Shown: piece by piece, positions 26,648-34,451 of the stretch
Layout of the letters: each line of letters opens with the position of its first letter
How positions within the stretch are numbered: the stretch's first letter is position 1
From: CAVUNY01 sp963843535
GTDB lineage: Bacteria > Chloroflexota > Anaerolineae > Anaerolineales > Anaerolineaceae
Length of the DNA: 64,000 nt
Assembly (NCBI GenBank): GCA_963843535.1
Contig: CAWJKU010000002.1
Coordinates: 62,001-126,000, forward strand
Direction of reading: 5' to 3'
The notes under the pieces: generated by a model
The model's input: only the letters and a program-made list of their open reading frames with translations
Databases searched by the model: none
What the model was told of the DNA's origin: nothing
Translations under genes and position numbers: made by a program

Positions 26648-28006
26648 ATGACTGAAATACCGCAAATTGTTACCCGAACCCGCCGGCGTGGAGCGGGTGA
26701 AACGATCGATTTTAACTTTACCCAGGATCAAGTGCGCACCTCCGGGGTGAGTGATGCGATACGAAAATACCGGACGGCTGCCTGGGAAAGCTTTAAGGTG
26801 GCCAATATGCCAACCGTGAAAGATGAACCATGGCGGCGCACAGATTTACGCATGCTGCAGGTAAATTCATTTCAACTGCCAGAAAAAGATGCCTTTAAAC
26901 ATCTGGCGCCGCCCCCGCAAGATCTGCTGCGTTCGCTGACCGCAGAAACCCACGGCGGACAGGTTGTACTCCTGCCTGGCGGCAGTGAAATCACTCTTGA
27001 TCCTTTGTTGGCAGAAAAAGGGGTCGTGTTCACCGATCTGATCACCGCCGAACGCGAATATCCCCAACTTATCGAAAAGGTGCTTGGGAAGGTTGTTCAG
27101 CCGAATGAGGGGAAATTTGCCGGTTTGGCTGGGGCGCTGGCACAAAACGGGGCATTTTTGTATGTCCCCAAAAATGTCGTCATAGAGCAGCCGCTTCACA
27201 GCCTGCTGTGGGGCCCGGGAACCGGATTGGCGCTGGTTACCCATGTCATGGTTTACCTGGAAGAGGGTTCATCCGTGACTTACGTTCACGAAGCGGCCTC
27301 TCCCACTGCAAGCGATGGACAAACCCTGCACGCTGGAATTGTCGAGCTGTGGGTTGGGGCGAACGCTACCTTAAAATTTGTAGAGCTCCAATCCTGGGGT
27401 GAGCACGTCTGGAATTTCAGCCATGAACGAGTTCATGTCGAACGCGATGGTCACCTGGATTGGATTTTTGGCGCGATTGGCAGCCACCTTACCAAAAACT
27501 TTTCCGAATTAGACCTGGCAGGCCAGGGATCAGTGGGTCGAATGTCGGGCTTTTTCTTTACGGATCACGACCAGCACCTGGACCACGATACCCAACAGAA
27601 TCATCTGGCGCCGAATACCACCAGCGATATGCTGTTCAAAGGCGCCCTCCTGGGTGAAAGCCGTTCGGTATGGCAGGGGATGATATACGTCGCCCCGGGT
27701 GCGATGAAAACAGATGGTTACCAGGCCAACCGCAACCTTGTTTTGAGCGCTAAAGCCCGGGCAGATTCGATTCCGGGGCTCGAAATTCTGGCGGATGACG
27801 TGCGCTGCACGCATGGCGCAACGGTGGGAAAAATCGATCCCGAATTAGTTTTTTACCTGCGATCGAGGGGTATTCCGAAAGCGGATGCGGAGCGGTTGGT
27901 CGTTGAAGGTTTCTTCGATCCGATCATGCAGCGCATCCCCTTTGAAGGGGTCCGCGAGAGGTTCCAGGAAGCAATCAAAACCAAAATGAAATCTTTCAAA
28001 GGTTAA
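26648..28006 (+). CDS. sufD: SufD, Fe-S cluster assembly protein
   Basis: A 452-residue paralogue of SufB that completes the SufBC2D complex. Typical parts are the N-terminal KDEPWRRTDLRML helix, NGAFLYVPKNVVIEQPLHSLLW, the beta-helix region AHxxAPNTTSDMLFKGAL with the conserved His, and the C-terminal ARADSIPGLEILADDVRCTHGATVGKIDPELVFYLRSRGI. It lies 17 bases after sufB. A GC hairpin follows the stop. Confidence 0.96.
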   Translation: MTEIPQIVTRTRRRGAGETIDFNFTQDQVRTSGVSDAIRKYRTAAWESFKVANMPTVKDEPWRRTDLRMLQVNSFQLPEKDAFKHLAPPPQDLLRSLTAETHGGQVVLLPGGSEITLDPLLAEKGVVFTDLITAEREYPQLIEKVLGKVVQPNEGKFAGLAGALAQNGAFLYVPKNVVIEQPLHSLLWGPGTGLALVTHVMVYLEEGSSVTYVHEAASPTASDGQTLHAGIVELWVGANATLKFVELQSWGEHVWNFSHERVHVERDGHLDWIFGAIGSHLTKNFSELDLAGQGSVGRMSGFFFTDHDQHLDHDTQQNHLAPNTTSDMLFKGALLGESRSVWQGMIYVAPGAMKTDGYQANRNLVLSAKARADSIPGLEILADDVRCTHGATVGKIDPELVFYLRSRGIPKADAERLVVEGFFDPIMQRIPFEGVRERFQEAIKTKMKSFKG

Positions 28007-28014
28007 AAAGCCTG

Positions 28015-28040
28015 ACCCCGCTCTCCATAGGGAGCGGGGT
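28015..28040 (+). terminator. Intra-operon hairpin after sufD
   Basis: ACCCCGCTCT and GGAGCGGGGT pair over nine of ten positions around a short loop, followed by TGATTTGATTTT. It would weaken or end the sufCBD transcript before the sufS section, which has its own promoter. Confidence 0.55.
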
Positions 28041-28067
28041 TGATTTGATTTTGGGACTGAATATAAT
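28040..28067 (+). promoter_or_regulatory. Internal promoter for the sufS section
   Basis: TTGATT (28040-28045), a 16-base spacer and a perfect TATAAT (28062-28067) lie 33 bases before the next gene. The promoter overlaps the end of the preceding hairpin. Confidence 0.6.
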
Positions 28068-28099
28068 AAAGTATATCTGCAATAAAATGGAGCGTGCCA

Positions 28100-28375
28100 A
28101 TGGCATCAACACCCTATATGAGGGCACCCGAGCCGGAGTTCACCTATGAAGTCGGGGACATGGTGGAAGTATTTTGTGATCATGAGAAAAGTGGGCAACG
28201 GATCCGCGGGTGGTTAAGAGGTATTGTGGTCCAGGTTGATTCCAAAATGGTCGCCGTACAATTTCGATCCAATGTGTTCTTAACTGACGGTTGGATGGTC
28301 CCTGACCATATTCTCTGGTTCCCAGTCAATTCCCAGCACCTCCGGCCCCCTCAGAAAAAATCTGAAAAAGCCTGA
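28100..28375 (+). CDS. Small conserved-looking protein in the suf cluster, unknown function
   Basis: I do not recognise this 91-residue soluble protein. Its core (EVGDMVEVFCDHEKSGQRIRGWLRG, then VVQVDSKMVAVQFRSNVFLTDGWMVPDHILWFP) suggests a small SH3-like beta barrel of the kind that binds RNA or peptide. It has one cysteine, so it is unlikely to hold a cluster alone. ATG 28100 follows GGAG at a good distance; a GTG six bases upstream is the alternative. It is the first gene after the internal promoter, 14 bases before sufS, so a role in sulfur or cluster metabolism is possible. Confidence 0.75.
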   Translation: MASTPYMRAPEPEFTYEVGDMVEVFCDHEKSGQRIRGWLRGIVVQVDSKMVAVQFRSNVFLTDGWMVPDHILWFPVNSQHLRPPQKKSEKA

Positions 28376-28389
28376 TCCATAGACGCGCA

Positions 28390-29637
28390 ATGTCAGAACA
28401 AAAAATTACGAAAATATTCGATGTCGAAAATATCCGTCGCGACTTCCCGATCCTGGATCGGGAAGTGCGTTCTGGGGTTAAATTGGTTTATCTTGACTCG
28501 ACTGCCACCTCACAAAAACCAGAAGCTGTGATCGAGGCGATGAACCAGTATTACAGGACAAGCAACGCCAATATTCACCGCGGCGTTCACACCCTGGCAG
28601 AAGAAGCCACCGCAAAATACGAATCGGCGCGCAGACGCATTGCGGCATTTATTCATGCCCGCAGCCCGCGCGAGGTCATTTATACGCGGAATGCCACTGA
28701 AGCGATCAACCTGGTTGCCCTAAGCTGGGGGAGAGCAAATCTCAAAGCTGGAGATACGCTCATTTTAACCGAGCTGGAACATCACTCGAACCTGGTTCCC
28801 TGGCAAATTTTGGCTGCCGAGAGAGGATTAAGGTTGGAATTCATCCCCGTCGCCCCGGATGGGATGCTGGATCAGGGCGAGTATGACAAACTCTTAAGGT
28901 TTGATCCAAAGCTTGTCGCCTTTTCGCACATGTCGAATGTTTTAGGGACGATCTCACCGGCTCAGGACATGATCCAGAAGGCTCACGCAGCCGGGGCATT
29001 GGTTTTAATTGATGGGGCGCAATCTGTCCCGCATTTTCCGGTAGATGTGCAAGCTCAGGATGTCGATTTCCTTGCATTTTCAGGCCATAAGATGTGCGGA
29101 CCGACCGGGATAGGTATCCTTTACGGGAAACAAGCCTTATTAGAAGCGATGCCGCCATTTATGGGCGGTGGAGATATGATCCGAAAAGTATACCTGCGGT
29201 CATTTACACCTAACGATCTTCCCCACAAGTTCGAAGCCGGAACACCGGCGATTGCCGAAGCGATTGGTCTGGGGGCGGCCGTGGATTACCTGGCAACACT
29301 CGGAATGGACGCGATAGCGGCGCATGAGCACGATCTCATCCGGTACGCCTTGGACCGCCTGTCTGAAGTCAGCGGGCTGGAAATATTAGGCCCAACAGCA
29401 GATCAGCGCGGTGGAGTAGCCTCTTTCACGCTCAAAGGAATCCATCCGCACGATATCGCCCAAATCCTGGATGGTTATGGTATCGCGGTGAGAGCAGGGC
29501 ATCACTGCGCAATGCCTTTACATGATAAATATCAGATACCGGCAACTACCCGCGCCAGTTTCTATCTTTATACGTTGAAGAGTGAAATCGACTGCCTGGT
29601 TGAAGGGATCGAGAAAGTAAAGAAGGTCTTTGAATAA
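28390..29637 (+). CDS. sufS: SufS-type cysteine desulfurase
   Basis: A 415-residue class V PLP enzyme that takes sulfur from cysteine and passes it to SufU. The N-terminus YLDSTATSQKPEAVIEAM, the NANIHRGVHTLAEEAT motif, TELEHHSNLVPW, the PLP aspartate in LVLIDGAQSVPH and lysine in FSGHKMCGPTGIGILYG are all in order. The sulfur-accepting cysteine is in RAGHHCAMPLH, the short-loop group II form. It ends three bases before sufU, with which it forms a transfer pair. Confidence 0.96.
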   Translation: MSEQKITKIFDVENIRRDFPILDREVRSGVKLVYLDSTATSQKPEAVIEAMNQYYRTSNANIHRGVHTLAEEATAKYESARRRIAAFIHARSPREVIYTRNATEAINLVALSWGRANLKAGDTLILTELEHHSNLVPWQILAAERGLRLEFIPVAPDGMLDQGEYDKLLRFDPKLVAFSHMSNVLGTISPAQDMIQKAHAAGALVLIDGAQSVPHFPVDVQAQDVDFLAFSGHKMCGPTGIGILYGKQALLEAMPPFMGGGDMIRKVYLRSFTPNDLPHKFEAGTPAIAEAIGLGAAVDYLATLGMDAIAAHEHDLIRYALDRLSEVSGLEILGPTADQRGGVASFTLKGIHPHDIAQILDGYGIAVRAGHHCAMPLHDKYQIPATTRASFYLYTLKSEIDCLVEGIEKVKKVFE

Positions 29638-29640
29638 GAA

Positions 29641-30039
29641 ATGGACGATCTCTATCGCGAAATAATCATAGAACGGTATAAGAACCCACAGTTTCGGGGT
29701 GAGCTGGATCCGCATGACCTGTCCTTTGAAGATGAGAATCCGTTATGTGGTGATCATATTCGCGTCGATCTTCGCCTGGATGAGGCTGGCAGAGTGAAAG
29801 AAGCGGCATTCAGCGGTCAAGGATGCGCCATCTCGCAAGCATCCGCAGATTTATTATTGGAGTCAGTTATTGGGAAATCATTGGAAGATGTGAAGCGGCT
29901 CAACAGGCAGGATGTGCTGGATAATCTGGGGATTGAATTAAGTCCGATTCGCTTGAAATGCGCGTTGCTTTCATTAAAGGTATTGAAAGCCAGCGTTTAC
30001 GGTCTGGGGACACCTGTTGAGGACCTGGAGGATGAATAG
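29641..30039 (+). CDS. sufU: SufU-type sulfur transfer protein
   Basis: A 132-residue IscU/SufU-fold protein. Conserved ligands are Cys in NPLCGDH with the Asp, Cys in FSGQGCAISQASADLL, and Cys in SPIRLKCALLSL. The length of the insert before the third cysteine fits the zinc-binding SufU type, which receives sulfur from SufS by ligand swapping. The stop is one base before the next gene's ATG. Confidence 0.94.
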   Translation: MDDLYREIIIERYKNPQFRGELDPHDLSFEDENPLCGDHIRVDLRLDEAGRVKEAAFSGQGCAISQASADLLLESVIGKSLEDVKRLNRQDVLDNLGIELSPIRLKCALLSLKVLKASVYGLGTPVEDLEDE

Positions 30040-30040
30040 A

Positions 30041-30385
30041 ATGAAGAACGAGATCGATCTTGATGAATACACATTCTACCGGGTCGCATCCACCAGTGAA
30101 GTGCCTAATGGCGAGCGCATATTTTTTGACATTGGAAATGAGCCCATCGTATTGCTAAATCTAGGAAACCAGTTTTTTGCGATCGGCGACATCTGCACGC
30201 ATGACGATGGACCGCTGGGGGATGGTGACGTCGATGGGTTTGAGATCATTTGTCCGCGCCACGGGGCGCATTTCGACCTGCGCAACGGTCACGCGGTCTG
30301 CGGCCCGGCTGTGGTTGCCACTCCCTGGTACCCGGTCAGGGTAGTAGATGATTTTCTAGAAGTGGGTATCCACAAACAGGATTAA
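30041..30385 (+). CDS. Rieske-type [2Fe-2S] protein
   Basis: A 114-residue soluble ferredoxin of the non-haem oxygenase type. The cluster ligands are Cys52 and His54 (ICTHDDGPL) and Cys71 and His74 (CPRHGAHF). It is the last gene of the sufS section and probably an electron carrier or a companion of Fe-S assembly, as small Rieske proteins are common at the end of suf operons. ATG 30041 directly follows the sufU stop; an earlier in-frame start lies inside sufU. Confidence 0.92.
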   Translation: MKNEIDLDEYTFYRVASTSEVPNGERIFFDIGNEPIVLLNLGNQFFAIGDICTHDDGPLGDGDVDGFEIICPRHGAHFDLRNGHAVCGPAVVATPWYPVRVVDDFLEVGIHKQD

Positions 30386-30426
30386 AAAAGCGAGTTTCTC
30401 AGCATAGTGGAAAAACTCGTTTTTAT
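30384..30426. terminator. Bidirectional terminator
   Basis: CGAGTTT (30391-30397) pairs with AAACTCG (30413-30419), with A-rich sequence before and T-rich after. It closes the suf operon and the convergent minus-strand hydrogenase-side operon. Confidence 0.75.
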
Positions 30427-30435
30427 ATTTGGCAT

Positions 30436-31092
30436 TTATTCGGGGATGCAGCCGAAGGCGCCAACAATACGCAAGATATCGAAACCCTCGGCAAACGGTC
30501 TCTCAGCTAGTGCTCCGTGCCGGACCAGCGTGGCCCGGGTAATGGCGGGGTCGAAATAATATTTCGAGGCGTAAGTCTTATATTCGGCTAGGGCATCCAG
30601 TTTTTTATCTAAATCTGCTTCACTGACCTCAACCAAAAAATTAGGAAAGAAACCATAACTGCTGCGAATCACATCAAACCCCAGAACAGTTGTACCGCGA
30701 AATGCGCGCAGAGTTTCTTCGGTCACCGTGCCGTGGTCCTGGTGGATATCGGACTTGGTATGGGTGAAAACAATTTCAGGGTGGAAGGTGCGGTTAAGCT
30801 GGATCAGATATTCCAGGATTTCCTGGCGGGCATGTGGAAAGCGGCGCGTTTCGAATTGACCGATAATCACATTGTGATCCGGAACTCCCAGGGCGTGCAT
30901 GCTGCGTCGGTGTTCATCCGCAACATGGGGTAAATCCGGGTTCATCTGGTTATCGGATAAAGTCACGCACATGATTTCGGTCTTTGTCACGATGTGGGCG
31001 ATTAACGCTCCTGCGCCTAGCTCGATATCGTCCGGATGCGCCCCCAAAAAAAGCACGCGGCGGCCGAAAAAAGTCATGTCATGATTGGTCAT
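30436..31092 (-). CDS. PIG-L/LmbE-family deacetylase
   Basis: A 218-residue zinc-dependent N-deacetylase of the LmbE family. The metal site is formed by GAHPDDIELGAGA (His, Asp, Asp) and the later HQDHGTVTEETLRAF (His). Members remove acetyl groups from GlcNAc-containing lipids, mycothiol or bacillithiol precursors, or antibiotics; the substrate here is unknown. The start at 31092 follows AAAGG; the upstream in-frame stretch overlaps the methyltransferase. It is the last gene of the minus-strand string that begins in the hyp operon. Confidence 0.87.
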   Translation of the reverse strand: MTNHDMTFFGRRVLFLGAHPDDIELGAGALIAHIVTKTEIMCVTLSDNQMNPDLPHVADEHRRSMHALGVPDHNVIIGQFETRRFPHARQEILEYLIQLNRTFHPEIVFTHTKSDIHQDHGTVTEETLRAFRGTTVLGFDVIRSSYGFFPNFLVEVSEADLDKKLDALAEYKTYASKYYFDPAITRATLVRHGALAERPFAEGFDILRIVGAFGCIPE

Positions 31093-31117
31093 TTTTGCCT
31101 TTGCGATATATCCCGGC

Positions 31118-31918
31118 TTATTTGGTGGCGATGAATCCACCGACAACTTTGGTCATGACCAATGCGCCATCGCGCGCCAGGCGGCGTTCTGCGGCCTGGG
31201 TAATCAACTGGATGGTATGCTCGTATTCATCTTTCCCGTTGAACAGTCCGGTCCACAGCTTGCGGTCTTCAGCCAGAGAAGCGCGGGTATATGCGATAAA
31301 GGGCTCAACTCCGGGAAAGGTCAGCGGATTTTCAAACACCTCGACAGCCACGCTAGAAAATGTCTCACGGATGGCTGACAGGATGGCGCTGCCGTAACGG
31401 GAGCTGCCAGGCATCGGAGGAATGGGCTTATGGGTCGCATCGCGGATGATGTCATAGAAAAGCTGCTTATTCTCGGGCAGCGGCCCGGTGGTAAACAACC
31501 GTCCGCCCGGTTTCAGTGCCCGGTGCATTTCCTTGATGGTGAAGGGGATATTTTCAGCATAATAAATCGCGAAGCAGCATGAAACCAGATCATAGGTGTC
31601 ATTCTCTACCGGGAATTTCTGGTTAAAGTTCAAATCGATAAATTGGATAGGTACAGCACGCTTGCTGGCTTCCTGACGGGCCTGAACGAGCATATCCTGG
31701 TTGACGTCTCCGCCGGTGATATCAGCCTGGCCTTCCAGGTAGGTGTGATACGAGAAGCATTGTTTACCCGCGCCGCAGCCGACATCCAGGATTTTCGAGC
31801 CTTTTGGCAGGCGAAGTGTATCGAGCATCCATTGGTCGATATCCCGCCCGCCAAATTTGTTGTGGATATCAATACGGGTTTGCAGGTCACTTGTCGTTTC
31901 CTGGTAGTTGATCTTCAT
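31118..31918 (-). CDS. Class I SAM-dependent methyltransferase
   Basis: A 266-residue cytoplasmic methyltransferase. SAM-binding motif I is ILDVGCGAGKQCF; the acidic motif II lies at ADITGGDVN; motif III is DTYDLVSCCFAIYY and the post-motif LKPGGRLFTTGPL. The substrate is unknown; the order is that of UbiE/biotin-synthesis type enzymes but without specific features. It lies between hypE and the LmbE-family deacetylase, in the same direction, so the two may act on a common small molecule. Confidence 0.87.
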   Translation of the reverse strand: MKINYQETTSDLQTRIDIHNKFGGRDIDQWMLDTLRLPKGSKILDVGCGAGKQCFSYHTYLEGQADITGGDVNQDMLVQARQEASKRAVPIQFIDLNFNQKFPVENDTYDLVSCCFAIYYAENIPFTIKEMHRALKPGGRLFTTGPLPENKQLFYDIIRDATHKPIPPMPGSSRYGSAILSAIRETFSSVAVEVFENPLTFPGVEPFIAYTRASLAEDRKLWTGLFNGKDEYEHTIQLITQAAERRLARDGALVMTKVVGGFIATK

Positions 31919-31958
31919 AAAATCCCTCTTAAGTAAATATTGGGCTAGTATACTATAA

Positions 31959-33038
31959 CTAGCATATGCGGGGGAGCATCTCGCCGGAGAGCATATCCAG
32001 GATGCGAGTACCGCCAACCAGGGTATGCAGCAGGACGCGACCAGCGGGCGCCGGTTCGACCCGGCCGATTTGCACGGTCTGTTTCCCCAGCGGATTATTG
32101 CGCATAGCCATTAGTGCTTGTTCGGCTTCTTCCTGGGGAACTATGACGATCAGCTTACCTTCATTGGCAATATACAATGGGTCAAACCCAAGCATTTCAC
32201 AGGCGGCGCGAACGGCAGGCAAGACAGGAACCGCTCGTTCTTCGATCAAGATTCCAACCTGGCTTTGATTGGCAATCTCATTCAGGGTCGTTGCCAGACC
32301 GCCTCGGGTTGGGTCACGCAGCACATGGGTATGGGGGGCTTTCTCCAGCAGCTCCTCGATTAAATGATTCAGGGGGGCCACATCCGATTGGATCTCCGTT
32401 TCGAAACCCAATTCGCCGCGAGCCGCGAGTACAGCGATGCCGTGCGCGCCCACTGGACCTGAGAGAAGAACCGCATCTCCTGGTCGGGCAAATTGACCGC
32501 CAATCTCGCGCCCGGCGGGAATCCAGCCGATGCCAGCCGTATTGATAAACAACCCGTCCGCTTTGCCTTTTTCGACGACTTTCGTGTCGCCGGCTACCAC
32601 TTGTACACCTGCTTCAAGTGCGGCAGATTGCATGGACGCAACTACTTGCTGTAGCAAACTGACTGTGAAACCTTCCTCAAGAATAAAACCGGCGGTCAAA
32701 TACAGCGGCACCGCGCCCGACATGCATACATCATTGACCGTGCCGCAAACGGCCAGCCGGCCAATATCTCCACCGGGGAAGAATAATGGTGACACGATGT
32801 GTGAATCGGTAGATATGGAAATTTTTCCCTGCAGTCCAGCGAGCGCGGGTAAACCGACCGCCGCCGAATCATTATTGCCAGGAATATTTGGATGTATAAA
32901 AGCCGGCGCGAAAACCTGTTGGATCAAATCGTGGGTCATCCGCCCACCGCTGCCGTGCCCCATCACGATCTGATCCACGTGGCGCAGCGGCACCGGACAG
33001 ACTGGACCCTCAAAGACAGGTATTGAATTATCTGGCAT
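31959..33038 (-). CDS. hypE: HypE, hydrogenase maturation protein
   Basis: HypE dehydrates the thiocarbamoyl group on its C-terminal cysteine to thiocyanate, giving the CN ligands of the [NiFe] centre. This 359-residue protein has MGHGSGGRMTHDLI, the PurM-like NNDSAAVG site, GDTKVVEKG and RDPTRGGLATTLNEIA. It ends in PRIC, with the essential terminal cysteine. SelD was considered but it lacks the N-terminal Cys/Sec and has this HypE tail. It starts three bases after hypD. Confidence 0.96.
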   Translation of the reverse strand: MPDNSIPVFEGPVCPVPLRHVDQIVMGHGSGGRMTHDLIQQVFAPAFIHPNIPGNNDSAAVGLPALAGLQGKISISTDSHIVSPLFFPGGDIGRLAVCGTVNDVCMSGAVPLYLTAGFILEEGFTVSLLQQVVASMQSAALEAGVQVVAGDTKVVEKGKADGLFINTAGIGWIPAGREIGGQFARPGDAVLLSGPVGAHGIAVLAARGELGFETEIQSDVAPLNHLIEELLEKAPHTHVLRDPTRGGLATTLNEIANQSQVGILIEERAVPVLPAVRAACEMLGFDPLYIANEGKLIVIVPQEEAEQALMAMRNNPLGKQTVQIGRVEPAPAGRVLLHTLVGGTRILDMLSGEMLPRIC

Positions 33039-33041
33039 GCA

Positions 33042-34127
33042 TCAGCTCCGAGCGAAGCGGTAATATGCCGAACAAGCGCCTTCTGAAGATACCATCGGCG
33101 CTCCTAACGGGTTGTTAGGCGTGCAGAGCGTCCCAAAAACCGGGCATTCGGCTGGTTTCTTAATCCCTTGTAATATTTGCCCGGCAATGCAGACTTCTGA
33201 TTCCCTGGTTTGGATCTGACCCACATTGAAACGCCGCTCGGCATCAAAATCTGAGTATGCTTCATTAAGCTTCCAACCACTTTGAGGAATCATGCCGATA
33301 CCCCGCCAATTGCGATCGCACGACTCAAACACCCTGTTAATCATCGCCTGGGCAGCCTGGTTGCCTTCCAGGGTTACCACGCGCTTATAACCATTTTCAA
33401 CATCATACTTTCCAGCCTCAAGCTGGCGAACGGTGAGCAAAATTCCTTGCAGCAAATCCACCGGTTCAAATCCGGTAACGGTCATTGGCACTTTGTATTT
33501 ACCCGCAATGGGCGGATATTCCCAGTATCCCATGATCGCACAAACATGACCAGCCGCCAGGAAGCCTTGAACCCGATTTTGGGGGGAACTTAGAATTGCA
33601 TGAATGGCAGGTGGTACGCGAACATGCGAAACGAGGATCGAATAGTTCTTTAATCCAAGGGCCTGGGCTTGCAGCACACTGGCTACGTTAGGCGGGGCAG
33701 TAGTCTCAAATCCAATTGCAAAAAATACGACCTGCTTATCCGGATTTTGTTGGGCAATGCGAACGGCATCCAGGGGAGAATACACCACCTTAACCTGCCC
33801 GCCATGAGCGCGGACCGAAAACAGATCGCCCTGGCTGCCCGGTACGCGGAGCATATCGCCGAACGAAGTGAAGATCACGTTGGGTTGAGCAGCGATCGCC
33901 AGTGCTTTATCGATGAGCTCTAATGAAGTGACACAAACGGGGCAGCCAGGTCCATGGACAAGCTCAATTTCCGGTGGGAGAAGCTGGTCGAGTCCATACT
34001 GCATAATGGCGTGAGTTTGCCCGCCGCAGATTTCCATCAACACCCAGGGGCGGGTCACTGTACGGCGGATCTCTGCAAGCAGTCCTTGTGCCAGGCGTTT
34101 ATCTCGAAATTCGTCGGTGAATTGCAT
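33042..34127 (-). CDS. hypD: HypD, Fe(CN)2CO assembly scaffold
   Basis: HypD, with HypC, is where the Fe(CN)2CO group is built. The 361-residue protein starts [17 protein letters not shown], the normal family N-terminus, so ATG 34127 was chosen over two upstream ATGs. It has the redox and ligand cysteines in [15 protein letters not shown] and [20 protein letters not shown], and the C-terminal 4Fe-4S ligands ([32 protein letters not shown]). It begins seven bases after the hypC stop. Confidence 0.95.
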   Translation of the reverse strand: MQFTDEFRDKRLAQGLLAEIRRTVTRPWVLMEICGGQTHAIMQYGLDQLLPPEIELVHGPGCPVCVTSLELIDKALAIAAQPNVIFTSFGDMLRVPGSQGDLFSVRAHGGQVKVVYSPLDAVRIAQQNPDKQVVFFAIGFETTAPPNVASVLQAQALGLKNYSILVSHVRVPPAIHAILSSPQNRVQGFLAAGHVCAIMGYWEYPPIAGKYKVPMTVTGFEPVDLLQGILLTVRQLEAGKYDVENGYKRVVTLEGNQAAQAMINRVFESCDRNWRGIGMIPQSGWKLNEAYSDFDAERRFNVGQIQTRESEVCIAGQILQGIKKPAECPVFGTLCTPNNPLGAPMVSSEGACSAYYRFARS

Positions 34128-34134
34128 ACTTAAC

Positions 34135-34404
34135 TCAGGCTGCAGCTGGCGCAGATAAGTCATCCGCGATTGGATTTTCGAACTGCGCAAGCTCATCCAG
34201 GAGGTCCAATGTTTCTCGGGCCTCTTCTTCCGAGAGCAGGTTCAAGGCAAATCCGGCATGCACGATGGTGTAATCCCCCACTTTGGCTTCGGGCAGGGTT
34301 TCGATACATACCTCCCTGATGACCCCACCAAAATCGACTTTCGCCATGCGCAGGGCGCCACCAGTAAAAATTTCCTTTATTTGACCAGGGACTCCGAGAC
34401 ACAT
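34135..34404 (-). CDS. hypC: HypC, hydrogenase maturation chaperone
   Basis: This 89-residue OB-fold chaperone carries the Fe group and binds the large-subunit precursor. The N-terminal cysteine right after Met ([12 protein letters not shown]) is the active residue. The start at 34404 is fixed by this motif and by GGAGG six bases upstream. The mid-region [32 protein letters not shown] is typical. A Pro/Ala tail ends the protein. Confidence 0.95.
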   Translation of the reverse strand: MCLGVPGQIKEIFTGGALRMAKVDFGGVIREVCIETLPEAKVGDYTIVHAGFALNLLSEEEARETLDLLDELAQFENPIADDLSAPAAA

Positions 34405-34451
34405 CCTTACCTCCAAAAATTACCGCTGCCGTTACTAACCAGGATCGGGAT

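Noticed and set aside
31959..33038. SelD (selenophosphate synthetase) instead of HypE
   Set aside because: It would suit the selenoprotein, but the protein ends in the HypE-specific PRIC tail and adjoins hypD.
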